DNA from: Styela clava
Lineage: Eukaryota > Chordata > Ascidiacea > Stolidobranchia > Styelidae
Reading direction: 5' to 3'
Assembly: GCF_964204865.1 (NCBI RefSeq)
Contig: NC_135254.1
Coordinates: 2,485,001-2,549,000 of the forward strand
Length of the DNA stretch: 64,000 nt
Positions 1 through 9,767 of this stretch are shown here, in pieces. The stretch's first letter is position 1, and each line of letters begins with the position of its first letter. Under the pieces are notes generated by a model. The model saw nothing but the letters and a program-made list of their open reading frames with translations, made no database searches and was not told where the DNA came from. A program made the position numbers and the translations under genes.

Positions 1-204
1 ATATTAAACTATAAACAAAGAGCCGCAGCTACGATACGTACCTTAAACAGGGAATAATGATATTTCCGAATCTTGGCGCTCATTCTATTGCTCAATCAAT
101 GGCAACACAATCTGAATGTGAAACTGCAAACAAGGAATCAATCTAGAGACGGTTGGATAAAGGGCTAACTTGGATAATGGCAAGGCATGTCATGGACTAA
201 TATC

Positions 205-214
205 AATAAATAAA
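205..214 (+). promoter_or_regulatory. AATAAA polyadenylation-signal-like pair (m01)
   Basis: Two overlapping AATAAA words (205-210 and 209-214) lie ~120 bp before the TATA-like box. The 750-bp units keep one copy. Units with the 'tatcaaaaaatgg' variant (m06, m22, m23, m33, B units of HOR-B) have lost it, and C units lack the surrounding ~45 bp altogether. AT-rich DNA makes this word common, so it is weak evidence. Confidence 0.2.
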
Positions 215-329
215 TTATTAAATGGATTGTAAGATTGGTCATGAGAAATTTAACACACCCAAACGAGGATCAATACGACCACAACTAATGAAAGCAACGT
301 GGCCGCTCATTGACTTAACGCTGAGCAAA

Positions 330-339
330 TATATAAAAG
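330..339 (+). promoter_or_regulatory. TATA-like box of the unit (representative, m01)
   Basis: TATATAAAAG matches the eukaryotic TATA consensus. It sits at the same place in A units and in several B units, for example m35 and m39. It is changed to 'tacacaaaag' in all C units and to 'tacgcaaa' in m37, m40, m46, m49 and m55. A 'GCAGTCC' 25 bp downstream is only a partial initiator match. Function is inferred from the motif alone; AT-rich sequence yields such words by chance. Confidence 0.35.
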
Positions 340-385
340 GGATAGCGCGAACGCAGTCCCCACTAGCAGAAATTACACGACCGAG

Positions 386-404
386 TTATCCACATTTGGG
401 ATAA
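386..404 (+). other. Inverted repeat TTATCC/GGATAA (m01)
   Basis: Six-bp arms with a 7-bp spacer, conserved in most units. A variant 'ttattcacatttgggataat' in C-alpha, A-beta and some C-beta units weakens one base pair. Confidence 0.7.
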
Positions 405-417
405 TCGCTAGGGTCAA

Positions 418-441
418 TTTAGTCTGGGTGCAATGACTAAA
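418..441 (+). other. Inverted repeat TTTAGTC/GACTAAA (m01)
   Basis: Seven-bp arms with a 10-bp spacer. It lies 13 bp after the previous dyad and 4 bp before the next. Gamma units read 'ttcagtc' on the left arm, losing one pair. Confidence 0.7.
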
Positions 442-445
442 CCTC

Positions 446-453
446 GCCTAGGC
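446..453 (+). other. Perfect 8-bp palindrome GCCTAGGC (m01)
   Basis: Present in nearly all units of all classes; m31 ('ctaggaag') and the A-beta units are exceptions to part of the surrounding sequence. It directly abuts the larger hairpin that follows. Confidence 0.8.
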
Positions 454-483
454 AGAACCGCCTTTGTGATCGCGGTTGACTGC
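452..483 (+). other. Hairpin GCAGAACCGC / GCGGTTgaCTGC (m01)
   Basis: A 10-bp stem with a 2-base bulge (GA) and a 10-base loop. Non-alpha units read 'aaccggcttcgtgatcgcgg' or 'aaccgccttcgtg', which keep most of the stem. It ends 5 bp before the splice-donor match. Confidence 0.75.
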
Positions 484-488
484 CTCGT

Positions 489-497
489 CAGGTAAGT
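489..497 (+). promoter_or_regulatory. Consensus 5' splice-donor match (representative, m01)
   Basis: CAG|GTAAGT is the full consensus donor, complementary to the 5' end of U1 snRNA. It lies about 150 bp after the TATA-like box and directly before the ATG of the chance ORF. It is present in most units. It is altered to CAGGCAAGT in m14, m16, m27 and m30, to CAGGTAATT in m13, to CAGGTAAGC in m11 and the C-beta units m38, m47 and m56, and shortened to CAGGTATGA in m37, m46 and m55. Use as a splice site is not shown. Confidence 0.35.
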
Positions 498-548
498 ATG
501 ATTTGTGACGATTGGTTACGCATCATGAATGAATGTTCTATGCTAAGT

Positions 549-568
549 GTTGAGAAGAACTTCTCAAC
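549..568 (+). other. Near-perfect 20-bp dyad in alpha units (m01)
   Basis: GTTGAGAAG and CTTCTCAAC are exact reverse complements around a central AA. It is found in all alpha units except m72, m74 and m84, where 'ttctaaac' breaks one pair. Beta and delta units have lost the left arm. Confidence 0.85.
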
Positions 569-583
569 ATTAAAAACGATATG

Positions 584-606
584 TGCAAAAGTTGCAATTT
601 TAATTG
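584..606 (+). other. Two overlapping dyads (m01)
   Basis: TGCAA-aag-TTGCA (584-596) overlaps CAATT-tt-AATTG (595-606). Both are kept in most units of all 3' classes. Short AT-rich arms make chance formation plausible. Confidence 0.6.
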
Positions 607-676
607 ATTCGTCTGTGGGTAACGTGGAATACGATTCATTGCGTTCACTCTTTTATGTGATACATCGCGAGTTCTT

Positions 677-691
677 TGCCATCCGATGGCA
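677..691 (+). other. Inverted repeat TGCCATC/GATGGCA (m01)
   Basis: Seven-bp arms with a single central base. Gamma and delta units read 'tgccatctaatggca', keeping 6-bp arms around three bases. m41, m50, m58 and their relatives read 'tgctatcc', which breaks one pair. Confidence 0.75.
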
Positions 692-696
692 GAGTG

Positions 697-710
697 AAGT
701 TGAACAACTT
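697..710 (+). other. Inverted repeat AAGTTG/CAACTT (m01)
   Basis: Six-bp arms around AA. It lies near the unit end, just before the A-run 'tacaaaaaa'. It is weakened in units with 'gacgttg', 'agctgaac' or 'agccgaac'. Confidence 0.7.
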
Positions 711-740
711 TACAAAAAAAAGCAAGGACCAGGGGGTGGT

Positions 741-1490
741 ATATTAAACTATAAACAATGAGCCGCAGCTACGATACGTACCTTAAACATGGAATAATGA
801 TATTTCCGAATCTTGGCGCTCATTCTATTGCTCAATCAATGGCAACACAATCTGAATGTGAAACTGCAAACAAGGAATCAATCTAGAGACGGTTGGATAA
901 GGGGATAACTTGGATAATGGCAAGGCATGTCATGGACTAATATCAATAAATGGATTGTAAGATTGGTCATGAGAAAGATAACACACCCAAACGAGGATCA
1001 ATACGGCCACAACTAATGAAAGCAACGTGGCCGCTCATTGACTTAACTCGTAAGCCAACAAGATATTGGTAGTGAGCAAATATATAAAAGGGATAGCGCG
1101 AACGCAGTCCCCACTAGCAGAAATTACACGACCGAGTTATCCACATTTGGGATAATCGCTAGGGTCAATTTAGTCTGGGTGCAATGACTAAGCCTCGCCT
1201 AGGCAGAACCGCCATTGTGATCGCGGTTGACTGCCTCGTCAGGTAAGTATGATTTGTGACGATTGGTTACGCATCATGAATGAATGTTCTATGCTAAGTG
1301 TTGAGAAGAACTTCTCAACATTAAAAACGATATGTGCAAAAGTTGCAATTTTAATTGATTCGTCTGTGGGTAACGTGGAATACGATTCATTGCGTTCACT
1401 CTTTTATGTGATACATCGCGAGTTCTTTGCCATCCGATGGCAGAGTGAAGTTGAACAACTTTACAAAAAATAGCAGGACCAGGGGGTGGA
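741..1490 (+). repeat. m02, A-alpha, 750 bp
   Basis: Short A-alpha form ('caatgagccg', 'acatggaa'). Private marks 'gactaagcct' and 'ccattgtg' are shared with m11. Confidence 0.95.
1004..1033 (+). other. Inverted repeat CGGCCAC/GTGGCCG (m02)
   Basis: Seven-bp arms with a 16-bp spacer. C units keep both arms with a longer spacer of about 26 bp. Units with 'cggcaac' or 'cgaccac' have lost the left arm. Confidence 0.7.
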
Positions 1491-2253
1491 ATAATAAACT
1501 ATAAACAAAGAGCCGCAGCTACGATACGTACCTTAAACAGGGAATAATGATATTTCCGAATCTTGGCGCTCATTCTATTGCTCAATCAATGGCAACACAA
1601 TCTGAATGTGAAACTGCAAACAAGGAATCAATCTAGAGACGGTTGGATAAAGGGCTAACTTGGATAATGGCAAGGCATGTCATGGACTAATATCAATAAA
1701 TAAATTAATAAATAGATTGTAAGATTGGTCATGAGAAATTTAACACACCCAAACGAGGATCAATACGGCCACAACTAATGAAAGCAACGTGGCCGCTCAT
1801 TGACTTAACCCGTAAGCCAACAGGATATTGGTAGGGAGCAAATATATAAAAGGGATAGCGCGAACGCAGTCCCCACTAGCAGAAATTACACGACCGAGTT
1901 ATCCACATTTGGGATAATCGCTAGGGTCAATTTAGTCTGGGTGCAATGACTAAACCTCGCCTAGGCAGAACCGCCTTTGTGATCGCGGTTGACTGCCTCG
2001 TCAGGTAAGTATGATTTGTGACGATTGGTTACGCATCATGAATGAATGTTCTATGCTAAGTGTTGAGAAGAACTTCTCAACATTAAAAACGATATGTGCA
2101 AAAGTTGCAATTTTAATTGATTCGTCTGTGGGTAACGTGGAATACGATTCATTGCGTTCACTCTTTTATGTGATAAATCGCGAGTTCTTTGCCATCCGAT
2201 GGCAGAGTGAAGTTGAACAACTTTACAAAAAATAGCAAGGACCAGGGGGTGGA
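1491..2253 (+). repeat. m03, A-alpha, 763 bp
   Basis: Long A-alpha form with the 12-bp insert. It starts 'ataataaac' and has 'gtagggagc' and 'gataaatcgc' (H to N in the ORF). Confidence 0.95.
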
Positions 2254-3003
2254 ATATTAAACTATAAACAATGAGCCGCAGCTACGATACGTACCTTAAA
2301 CATGGAATAATGATATTTCCGAATCTTGGCGCTCATTCTATTGCTCAATCAATGGCAACACAATCTGAATGTGAAACTGCAAACAAGGAATCAATCTAGA
2401 GACGGTTGGATAAAGGGATAACTTGGATAATGGCAAGGCATGTCATGGACTAATATCAATAAATGGATTGTAAGATTGGTCATGAGAAAGATAACACACC
2501 CAAACGAGGATCAATACGGCCACAACTAATGAAAGCAACGTGGCCGCTCATTGACTTAACTCGTAAGCCAACAAGATATTGGTAGTGAGCAAATATATAA
2601 AAGGGATAGCGCGAACGCAGTCCCCACTAGCAGAAATTACACGACCGAGTTATCCACATTTGGGATAATCGCTAGGGTCAATTTAGTCTGGGTGCAATGA
2701 CTAAACCTCGCCTAGGCAGAACCGCCTTTGTGCTCGCGGTTGACTGCCTCGTCAGGTAAGTATGATTTGTGACGATTGGTTACGCATCATGAATGAATGT
2801 TCTATGCTAAGTGTTGAGAAGAACTTCTCAACATTAAAAACGATATGTGCAAAAGTTGCAGTTTTAATTGATTCGTCTGTGGGTAACGTGGAATACGATT
2901 CATTGCGTTCACTCTTTTATGTGATACATCGCGAGTTCTTTGCCATCCGATGGCAGAGTGAAGTTGAACAACTTTACAAAAAATAGCAGGACCAGGGGGT
3001 GGA
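2254..3003 (+). repeat. m04, A-alpha, 750 bp
   Basis: Short form with 'ttgtgctcgc', a mark shared with m08 and m20. Confidence 0.95.
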
Positions 3004-3766
3004 ATATTAAACTATAAACAAAGAGTCGCAGCTACGATACGTACCTTAAACAGGGAATAATGATATTTCCGAATCTTGGCGCTCATTCTATTGCTCAATC
3101 AATGGCAACACAATCTGAATGTGAAACTGCAAACAAGGAATCAATCTAGAGACGGTTGGATAAAGGGCTAACTTGGATAATGGCAAGGCATGTCATGGAC
3201 TAATATCAATAAATAAATTAATAAATAGATTGTAAGATTGGTCATGAGAAATTTAACACACCCAAACGAGGATCAATACGGCCACAACTAATGAAAGCAA
3301 CGTGGCCGCTCATTGACTTAACCCGTAAGCCAACAGGATATTGGTAGTGAGCAAATATATAAAAGGGATAGCGCGAACGCAGTCCCCACTAGCAGAAATT
3401 ACACGACCGAGTTATCCACATTTGGGATAATCGCTAGGGTCAATTTAGTCTGGGTGCAATGACTAAACCTCGCCTAGGCAGAACCGCCTTTGTGAACGCG
3501 GTTGACTGCCTCGTCAGGTAAGTATGATTTGTGACGATTGGTTACGCATCATGAATGAATGTTCTATGCTAAGTGTTGAGAAGAACTTCTCAACATTAAA
3601 AACGATATGTGCAAAAGTTGCAATTTTAATTGATTCGTCTGTGGGTAACGTGGAATACGATTCATTGCGTTCACTCTTTTATGTGATACATCGCGAGTTC
3701 TTTGCCATCCGATGGCAGAGTGAAGTTGAACAACTTTACAAAAAATAGCAAGGACCAGGGGGTGGA
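3004..3766 (+). repeat. m05, A-alpha, 763 bp
   Basis: Long form with 'agagtcgcag' and 'ttgtgaacgc', both shared with m21. Confidence 0.95.
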
Positions 3767-4513
3767 ATATTAAACTATAAACAAAGAGCCGCAGCTACGA
3801 TACGTACCTTAAACAGGGAATAATGATATTTCCGAATCTTGGCTCTCATTCTATTGCTCAATCAATGGCAACACAATCTGAATATGAAACTGCAAACAAG
3901 GAATCAATCTAGAGACGGTTGGATAAAGGGATAATTTGGATAATGGCAAGGCATGTCATGGAATAATATCAAAAAATGGATTGTAAGATTGGTCATGAGA
4001 AATATAACATACCCAAACGAGGATCAATACGGCAACATTTAATGAAAGCAACGTGGCCGCTCATTGACCTAACTCGTAAGCCAACAGGATATTGGTAGTG
4101 AGCAAATATATAAAAGGAATAGCGCGAACACAGTACCCACTAGCAGAAATTACACGACCGAGTTATTCACATTTGGGATAATTGCTAGGGTCAATTTAGT
4201 CTGGGTGCAATGACTAAACCTCGCCTAGGCAAAACCGGCTTCGTGATCGCGGTTGACTGCCTCGTCAGGTAAGTATGATTTGTGACGATTGTTTGCGCAT
4301 CATGAATGAATGTTCTATGCTAAGGAAGAAGTTCTCAACAATAAAAACGATATGTGCAAAAGTTGCAATTTTAATTGATTCGTCTGTCAGTAACGTAGAA
4401 TATGATTCATTGCGTTCAAATCTTTTATGTTGATACATCGCGAGTTCTTTGCCATCCGATGGCAGAATGAAGCTGAACAACTTTACAAGAAATAGCAAGA
4501 TCCAGGGGTTGAA
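3767..4513 (+). repeat. m06, A-beta, 747 bp
   Basis: First non-alpha unit. The plus-strand ORF is destroyed. A 77-codon minus-strand frame (4265-4498) is a chance by-product. Its copy is m22. Confidence 0.95.
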
Positions 4514-5264
4514 ATATTAAACTATAAACAAAGAGCCGCAGCTCCGATACGTACCTTAAACGGAGAATAATGATATTTCCGAATCTTGGCGCTCATTCTA
4601 TTGCTCAATCAATGGCAACACAATCTGAATGTGAAACTGCAAATAAGGAATCAATCTAGAGACGGTTGGATAAAGGGATAATTTGGATAATGGCAAGGCA
4701 TGTCATGGAATAATATCAATAAATGGATTGTAAGATTGGTCATGAGAAATTTAACACACCCAAACGAGGATCAATACGGCCACAACTAATGAAAGCAACG
4801 TGGCCGCTCATTGACTTAACCCGTAAGCCAACAGGATATTGGTAGGGAGCAAATATATAAAAGGGATAGCGCGAACGCAGTCCCCACTAGCAGAAATTAC
4901 ACGACCGAGTTATCCACATTTGGGATAATCGCTAGGGTCAATTTAGTCTGGGTGCAATGACTAAACCTCGCCTAGGCAGAACCGCCTTTGTGATCGCGGT
5001 TGACTGCCTCGTCAGGTAAGTATGATTTGTGACGATTGGTTACGCATCATGAATGAATGTTCTATGCTAAGTGTTGAGAAGAACTTCTCAACATTAAAAA
5101 CGATATGTGCAAAAGTTGCAATTTTAATTGATTCGTCTGTGGGTAACGTGGAATACGATTCATTGCGTTCACTCTTTTATGTGATACATCGCGAGTTCTT
5201 TGCCATCCGATGGCAGAGTGAAGTTGAACAACTTTACAAAAAATAGCAAGGACCAGGGGGTGGA
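4514..5264 (+). repeat. m07, B-alpha, 751 bp
   Basis: B 5' end ('gctccgatac', 'cggagaat') joined to an alpha 3' half. It is the only B unit in HOR-A. Confidence 0.95.
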
Positions 5265-6014
5265 ATATTAAACTATAAACAATGAGCCGCAGCTACGATA
5301 CGTACCTTAAACATGGAATAATGATATTTCCGAATCTTGGCGCTCATTCTATTGCTCAATCAATGGCAACACAATCTGAATGTGAAACTGCAAACAAGGA
5401 ATCAATCTAGAGACGGTTGGATAAAGGGATAACTTGGATAATGGCAAGGCATGTCATGGACTAATATCAATAAATGGATTGTAAGATTGGTCATGAGAAA
5501 GATAACACACCCAAACGAGGATCAATACGGCCACAACTAATGAAAGCAACGTGGCCGCTCATTGACTTAACTCGTAAGCCAACAAGATATTGGTAGTGAG
5601 CAAATATATAAAAGGGATAGCGCGAACGCAGTCCCCACTAGCAGAAATTACACGACCGAGTTATCCACATTTGGGATAATCGCTAGGGTCAATTTAGTCT
5701 GGGTGCAATGACTAAACCTCGCCTAGGCAGAACCGCCTTTGTGCTCGCGGTTGACTGCCTCGTCAGGTAAGTATGATTTGTGACGATTGGTTACGCATCA
5801 TGAATGAATGTTCTATGCTAAGTGTTGAGAAGAACTTCTCAACATTAAAAACGATATGTGCAAAAGTTGCAATTTTAATTGATTCGTCTGTGGGTAACGT
5901 GGAATACGATTCATTGCGTTCACTCTTTTATGTGATACATCGCGAGTTCTTTGCCATCCGATGGCAGAGTGAAGTTGAACAACTTTACAAAAAATAGCAG
6001 GACCAGGGGGTGGA
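5265..6014 (+). repeat. m08, A-alpha, 750 bp
   Basis: Near copy of m04, including 'ttgtgctcgc'. Confidence 0.95.
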
Positions 6015-6764
6015 ATATTAAACTATAAACAAAGAGTCGCAGCTACGATACGTACCTTAAACAGGGAATAATGATATTTCCGAATCTTGGCGCTCATTCT
6101 ATTGCTCAATCAATGGCAACACAATCTGAATGTGAAACTGCAAACAAGGAATCAATCTAGAGACGGTTGGATAAAGGGCTAACTTGGATAATGGCAAGGC
6201 ATGTCATGGACTAATATCAATAAATGGATTGTAAGATTGGTCATGAGAAAGATAACACACCCAAACGAGGATCAATACGGCCACAACTAATGAAAGCAAC
6301 GTGGCCGCTCATTGACTTAACTCGTAAGCCAACAAGATATTGGTAGTGAGCAAATATATAAAAGGGATAGCGCGAACGCAGTCCCCACTAGCAGAAATTA
6401 CACGACCGAGTTATCCACATTTGGGATAATCGCTAGGGTCAATTTAGTCTGGGTGCAATGACTAAACCTCGCCTAGGCAGAACCGCCTTTGTGATCGCGG
6501 TTGACTGCCTCGTCAGGTAAGTATGATTTGTGACGATTGGTTACGCATCATGAATGAATGTTCTATGCTAAGTGTTGAGAAGAACTTCTCAACATTAAAA
6601 ACGATATGTGCAAAAGTTGCAATTTTAATTGATTCGTCTGTGGGTAACGTGGAATACGATTCATTGCGTTCACTCTTTTATGTGATACATCGCGAGTTCT
6701 TTGCCATCCGATGGCAGAGTGAAGTTGAACAACTTTACAAAAAATAGCAGAACCAGGGGGTGGA
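6015..6764 (+). repeat. m09, A-alpha chimera, 750 bp
   Basis: It begins as the long form ('agagtcgcag', 'gggctaac') and continues as the short form ('caataaatgg', 'agaaagataac'). Confidence 0.95.
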
Positions 6765-7504
6765 ATATTAAACTATAAACAAAGAGCCGCAGCTACGATA
6801 CGTACCTTAAACAGGGAATAATGATATTTCCGAATCTTGGCGCTCATTCTATTGCTCAATCAATGGCAACACAATCTGAATGTGAAACTGCAAACAAGGA
6901 ATCAATCTAGAGACGGTTGGATAAAGGGCTAACTTGGATAATGGCAAGGCATGTCATGGACTAATATCAATAAATAAATTATTAAATGGATTGTAAGATT
7001 GGTCATGAGAAATTTAACACACCCAAACGAGGATCAATACGACCACAACTAATGAAAGCAACGTGGCCGCTCATTGACTTAACGCTGAGCAAATATATAA
7101 AAGGGATAGCGCGAACGCAGTCCCCACTAGCAGAAATTACACGACCGAGTTATCCACATTTGGGATAATCGCTAGGGTCAATTTAGTCTGGGTGCAATGA
7201 CTAAACCTCGCCTAGGCAGAACCGCCTTTGTGATCGCGGTTGACTGCCTCGTCAGGTAAGTATGATTTGTGACGATTGGTTACGCATCATGAATGAATGT
7301 TCTATGCTAAGTGTTGAGAAGAACTTCTCAACATTAAAAACGATATGTGCAAAAGTTGCAATTTTAATTGATTCGTCTGTGGGTAACGTGGAATACGATT
7401 CATTGCGTTCACTCTTTTATGTGATACATCGCGAGTTCTTTGCCATCCGATGGCAGAGTGAAGTTGAACAACTTTACAAAAAAAAGCAAGGACCAGGGGG
7501 TGGT
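6765..7504 (+). repeat. m10, A-alpha, 740 bp
   Basis: Copy of m01, with the same 23-bp deletion and the same extended ORF. Confidence 0.95.
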
Positions 7505-8254
7505 ATATTAAACTATAAACAATGAGCCGCAGCTACGATACGTACCTTAAACATGGAATAATGATATTTCCGAATCTTGGCGCTCATTCTATTGCTCAAT
7601 CAATGGCAACACAATCTGAATGTGAAACTGCAAACAAGGAATCAATCTAGAGACGGTTGGATAAGGGGATAACTTGGATAATGGCAAGGCATGTCATGGA
7701 CTAATATCAATAAATGGATTGTAAGATTGGTCATGAGAAAGATAACACACCCAAACGAGGATCAATACGGCCACAACTAATGAAAGCAACGTGGCCGCTC
7801 ATTGACTTAACTCGTAAGCCAACAAGATATTGGTAGTGAGCAAATATATAAAAGGGATAGCGCGAACGCAGTCCCCACTAGCAGAAATTACACGACCGAG
7901 TTATCCACATTTGGGATAATCGCTAGGGTCAATTTAGTCTGGGTGCAATGACTAAGCCTCGCCTAGGCAGAACCGCCATTGTGATCGCGGTTGACTGCCT
8001 CGTCAGGTAAGCATGATTTGTGACGATTGGTTACGCATCATGAATGAATGTTCTATGCTAAGTGTTGAGAAGAACTTCTCAACATTAAAAACGATATGTG
8101 CAAAAGTTGCAATTTTAATTGATTCGTCTGTGGGTAACGTGGAATACGATTCATTGCGTTCACTCTTTTATGTGATACATCGCGAGTTCTTTGCCATCCG
8201 ATGGCAGAGTGAAGTTGAACAACTTTACAAAAAATAGCAGGACCAGGGGGTGGA
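7505..8254 (+). repeat. m11, A-alpha, 750 bp
   Basis: Copy of m02. The donor match reads CAGGTAAGC. Confidence 0.95.
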
Positions 8255-9017
8255 ATAATAAACTATAAACAAAGAGCCGCAGCTACGATACGTACCTTAA
8301 ACAGGGAATAATGATATTTCCGAATCTTGGCGCTCATTCTATTGCTCAATCAATGGCAACACAATCTGAATGTGAAACTGCAAACAAGGAATCAATCTAG
8401 AGACGGTTGGATAAAGGGCTAACTTGGATAATGGCAAGGCATGTCATGGACTAATATCAATAAATAAATTAATAAATAGATTGTAAGATTGGTCATGAGA
8501 AATTTAACACACCCAAACGAGGATCAATACGGCCACAACTAATGAAAGCAACGTGGCCGCTCATTGACTTAACCCGTAAGCCAACAGGATATTGGTAGGG
8601 AGCAAATATATAAAAGGGATAGCGCGAACGCAGTCCCCACTAGCAGAAATTACACGACCGAGTTATCCACATTTGGGATAATCGCTAGGGTCAATTTAGT
8701 CTGGGTGCAATGACTAAACCTCGCCTAGGCAGAACCGCCTTTGTGATCGCGGTTGACTGCCTCGTCAGGTAAGTATGATTTGTGACGATTGGTTACGCAT
8801 CATGAATGAATGTTCTATGCTAAGTGTTGAGAAGAACTTCTCAACATTAAAAACGATATGTGCAAAAGTTGCAATTTTAATTGATTCGTCTGTGGGTAAC
8901 GTGGAATACGATTCATTGCGTTCACTCTTTTATGTGATACATCGCGAGTTCTTTGCCATCCGATGGCAGAGTGAAGTTGAACAACTTTACAAAAAATAGC
9001 AAGGACCAGGGGGTGGA
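8255..9017 (+). repeat. m12, A-alpha, 763 bp
   Basis: Copy of m03 ('ataataaac', 'gtagggagc'), but with H retained in the ORF. Confidence 0.95.
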
Positions 9018-9767
9018 ATATTAAACTATAAACAATGAGCCGCAGCTACGATACGTACCTTAAACATGGAATAATGATATTTCCGAATCTTGGCGCTCAT
9101 TCTATTGCTCAATCAATGGCAACACAATCTGAATGTGAAACTGCAAACAAGGAATCAATCTAGAGACGGTTGGATAAGGGGATAACTTGGATAATGGCAA
9201 GGCATGTCATGGACTAATATCAATAAATGGATTGTAAGATCGGTCATGAGAAAGATAGCACACCCAAACGAGGATCAATACGGCCACAACTAATGAAAGC
9301 AACGTGGCCGCTCATTGACTTAACTCGTAAGCCAACAAGATATTGGTAGTGAGCAAATATATAAAAGGGATAGCGCGAACGCAGTCCCCACTAGCAGAAA
9401 TTACACGACCGAGTTATCCACATTTGGGATAATCGCTAGGGTCAATTTAGTCTGGGTGCAATGACTAAACCTCGCCTAGGCAGAACCGCCTTTGTGATCG
9501 CGGTTGACTGCCTCGTCAGGTAATTATGATTTGTGACGATTGGTTACGCATCATGAATGAATGTTCTATGCTAAGTGTTGAGAAGAACTTCTCAACATTA
9601 AAAACGATATGTGCAAAAGTTGCAATTTTAATTGATTCGTCTGTGGGTAACGTGGAATACGATTCATTGCGTTCACTCTTTTATGTGATACATCGCGAGT
9701 TCTTTGCCATCCGATGGCAGAGTGAAGTTGAACAACTTTACAAAAAATAGCAGGACCAGGGGGTGGA
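9018..9767 (+). repeat. m13, A-alpha, 750 bp
   Basis: Counterpart of m04 but with 'agatcggtc' and 'gatagcacac', marks shared with m20, m26 and m29. The donor match is changed to CAGGTAATT. Confidence 0.95.

Larger units (their letters stand above)
498..722 (+). other. Chance 74-87 codon ORF of alpha units (not called a gene)
   Basis: An ATG-to-TAG frame of 74 codons (87 in m01 and m10, where TAG became AAG) begins right after the splice-donor match and recurs at this place in alpha units, for example 1249-1473, 30456-30680 and 61429-61653. I recognise no domain, signal peptide or membrane segment. Differences among copies are mostly replacements: N to Y, E to Q, E to D, W to L, H to N, N to T, I to T, I to V, L to V, L to F and L to I, against about three silent ones. 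Some copies are broken: a stop from 'ttttaagtg' (m73, m75, m77, m80, m82, m85), a stop from 'ttctaaac' (m72, m74, m84), and a 1-bp deletion (m81, m86). This is what neutral drift predicts. Confidence 0.8.
1..740 (+). repeat. m01, A-alpha, 740 bp
   Basis: The window starts at a unit start. It has a 23-bp deletion just before the TATA-like box ('ttaacgctgagc'). TAG became AAG at the chance-ORF end. Confidence 0.95.
1..6764 (+). repeat. HOR-A copy 1, nine units, 6764 bp
   Basis: Units m01-m09 form a block that begins again at 6765. The order is five A-alpha units, one A-beta, one B-alpha and two A-alpha. Diagnostic private changes recur at +6764: the 23-bp deletion of m01 in m10, 'gactaagcct' and 'ccattgtg' of m02 in m11, and 'ataataaac' at the start of m03 in m12. 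Confidence 0.92.

Noticed and set aside
386-394. TTATCCACA, a perfect bacterial DnaA box, in most units
   Set aside because: One 9-mer match in a ~750-bp unit is expected by chance now and then and is then multiplied by the array. Nothing else suggests a bacterial origin.
222-404. 60-codon plus-strand ORF in m01 (and at 6986)
   Set aside because: It exists only because a 23-bp deletion removes stops; it is absent from all other units.
421-455. Branch point 'tgactaaac' and 'aggcag' acceptor upstream of the donor, giving a ~40-nt exon
   Set aside because: The branch-point match is imperfect and there is no pyrimidine tract. Too weak to list as a feature.
340-480. Possible Pol III internal promoter or tRNA-derived sequence ('tagcgcgaacgc' and 'ggttgactgcc')
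   Set aside because: Both A- and B-box matches miss key bases, and the spacing of about 130 bp does not fit a tRNA. No cloverleaf could be drawn.
498-761. Small plus-strand ORFs in alpha units as a multigene family
   Set aside because: Differences are mostly replacements, several copies are interrupted, there is no recognisable domain, and the frame is absent from beta, gamma and delta units. A satellite by-product is the simpler reading.
4241-4257. CENP-B-box-like sequence 'cttcgtgatcgcggttg' in non-alpha units
   Set aside because: TTCG and CGG are present, but the spacing is one base short, the A is missing and the last G is T. It does not meet the box consensus.
4265-4498. Minus-strand 77-83 codon ORFs in beta units (also 16351, 25260, 28183, 31915, 34836, 38568, 41489)
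   Set aside because: They are the antisense of the same region, opened by a few substitutions or indels, and at 28183-28434, 34836-35087 and 41489-41740 they overlap another chance frame on the plus strand. No protein family features.
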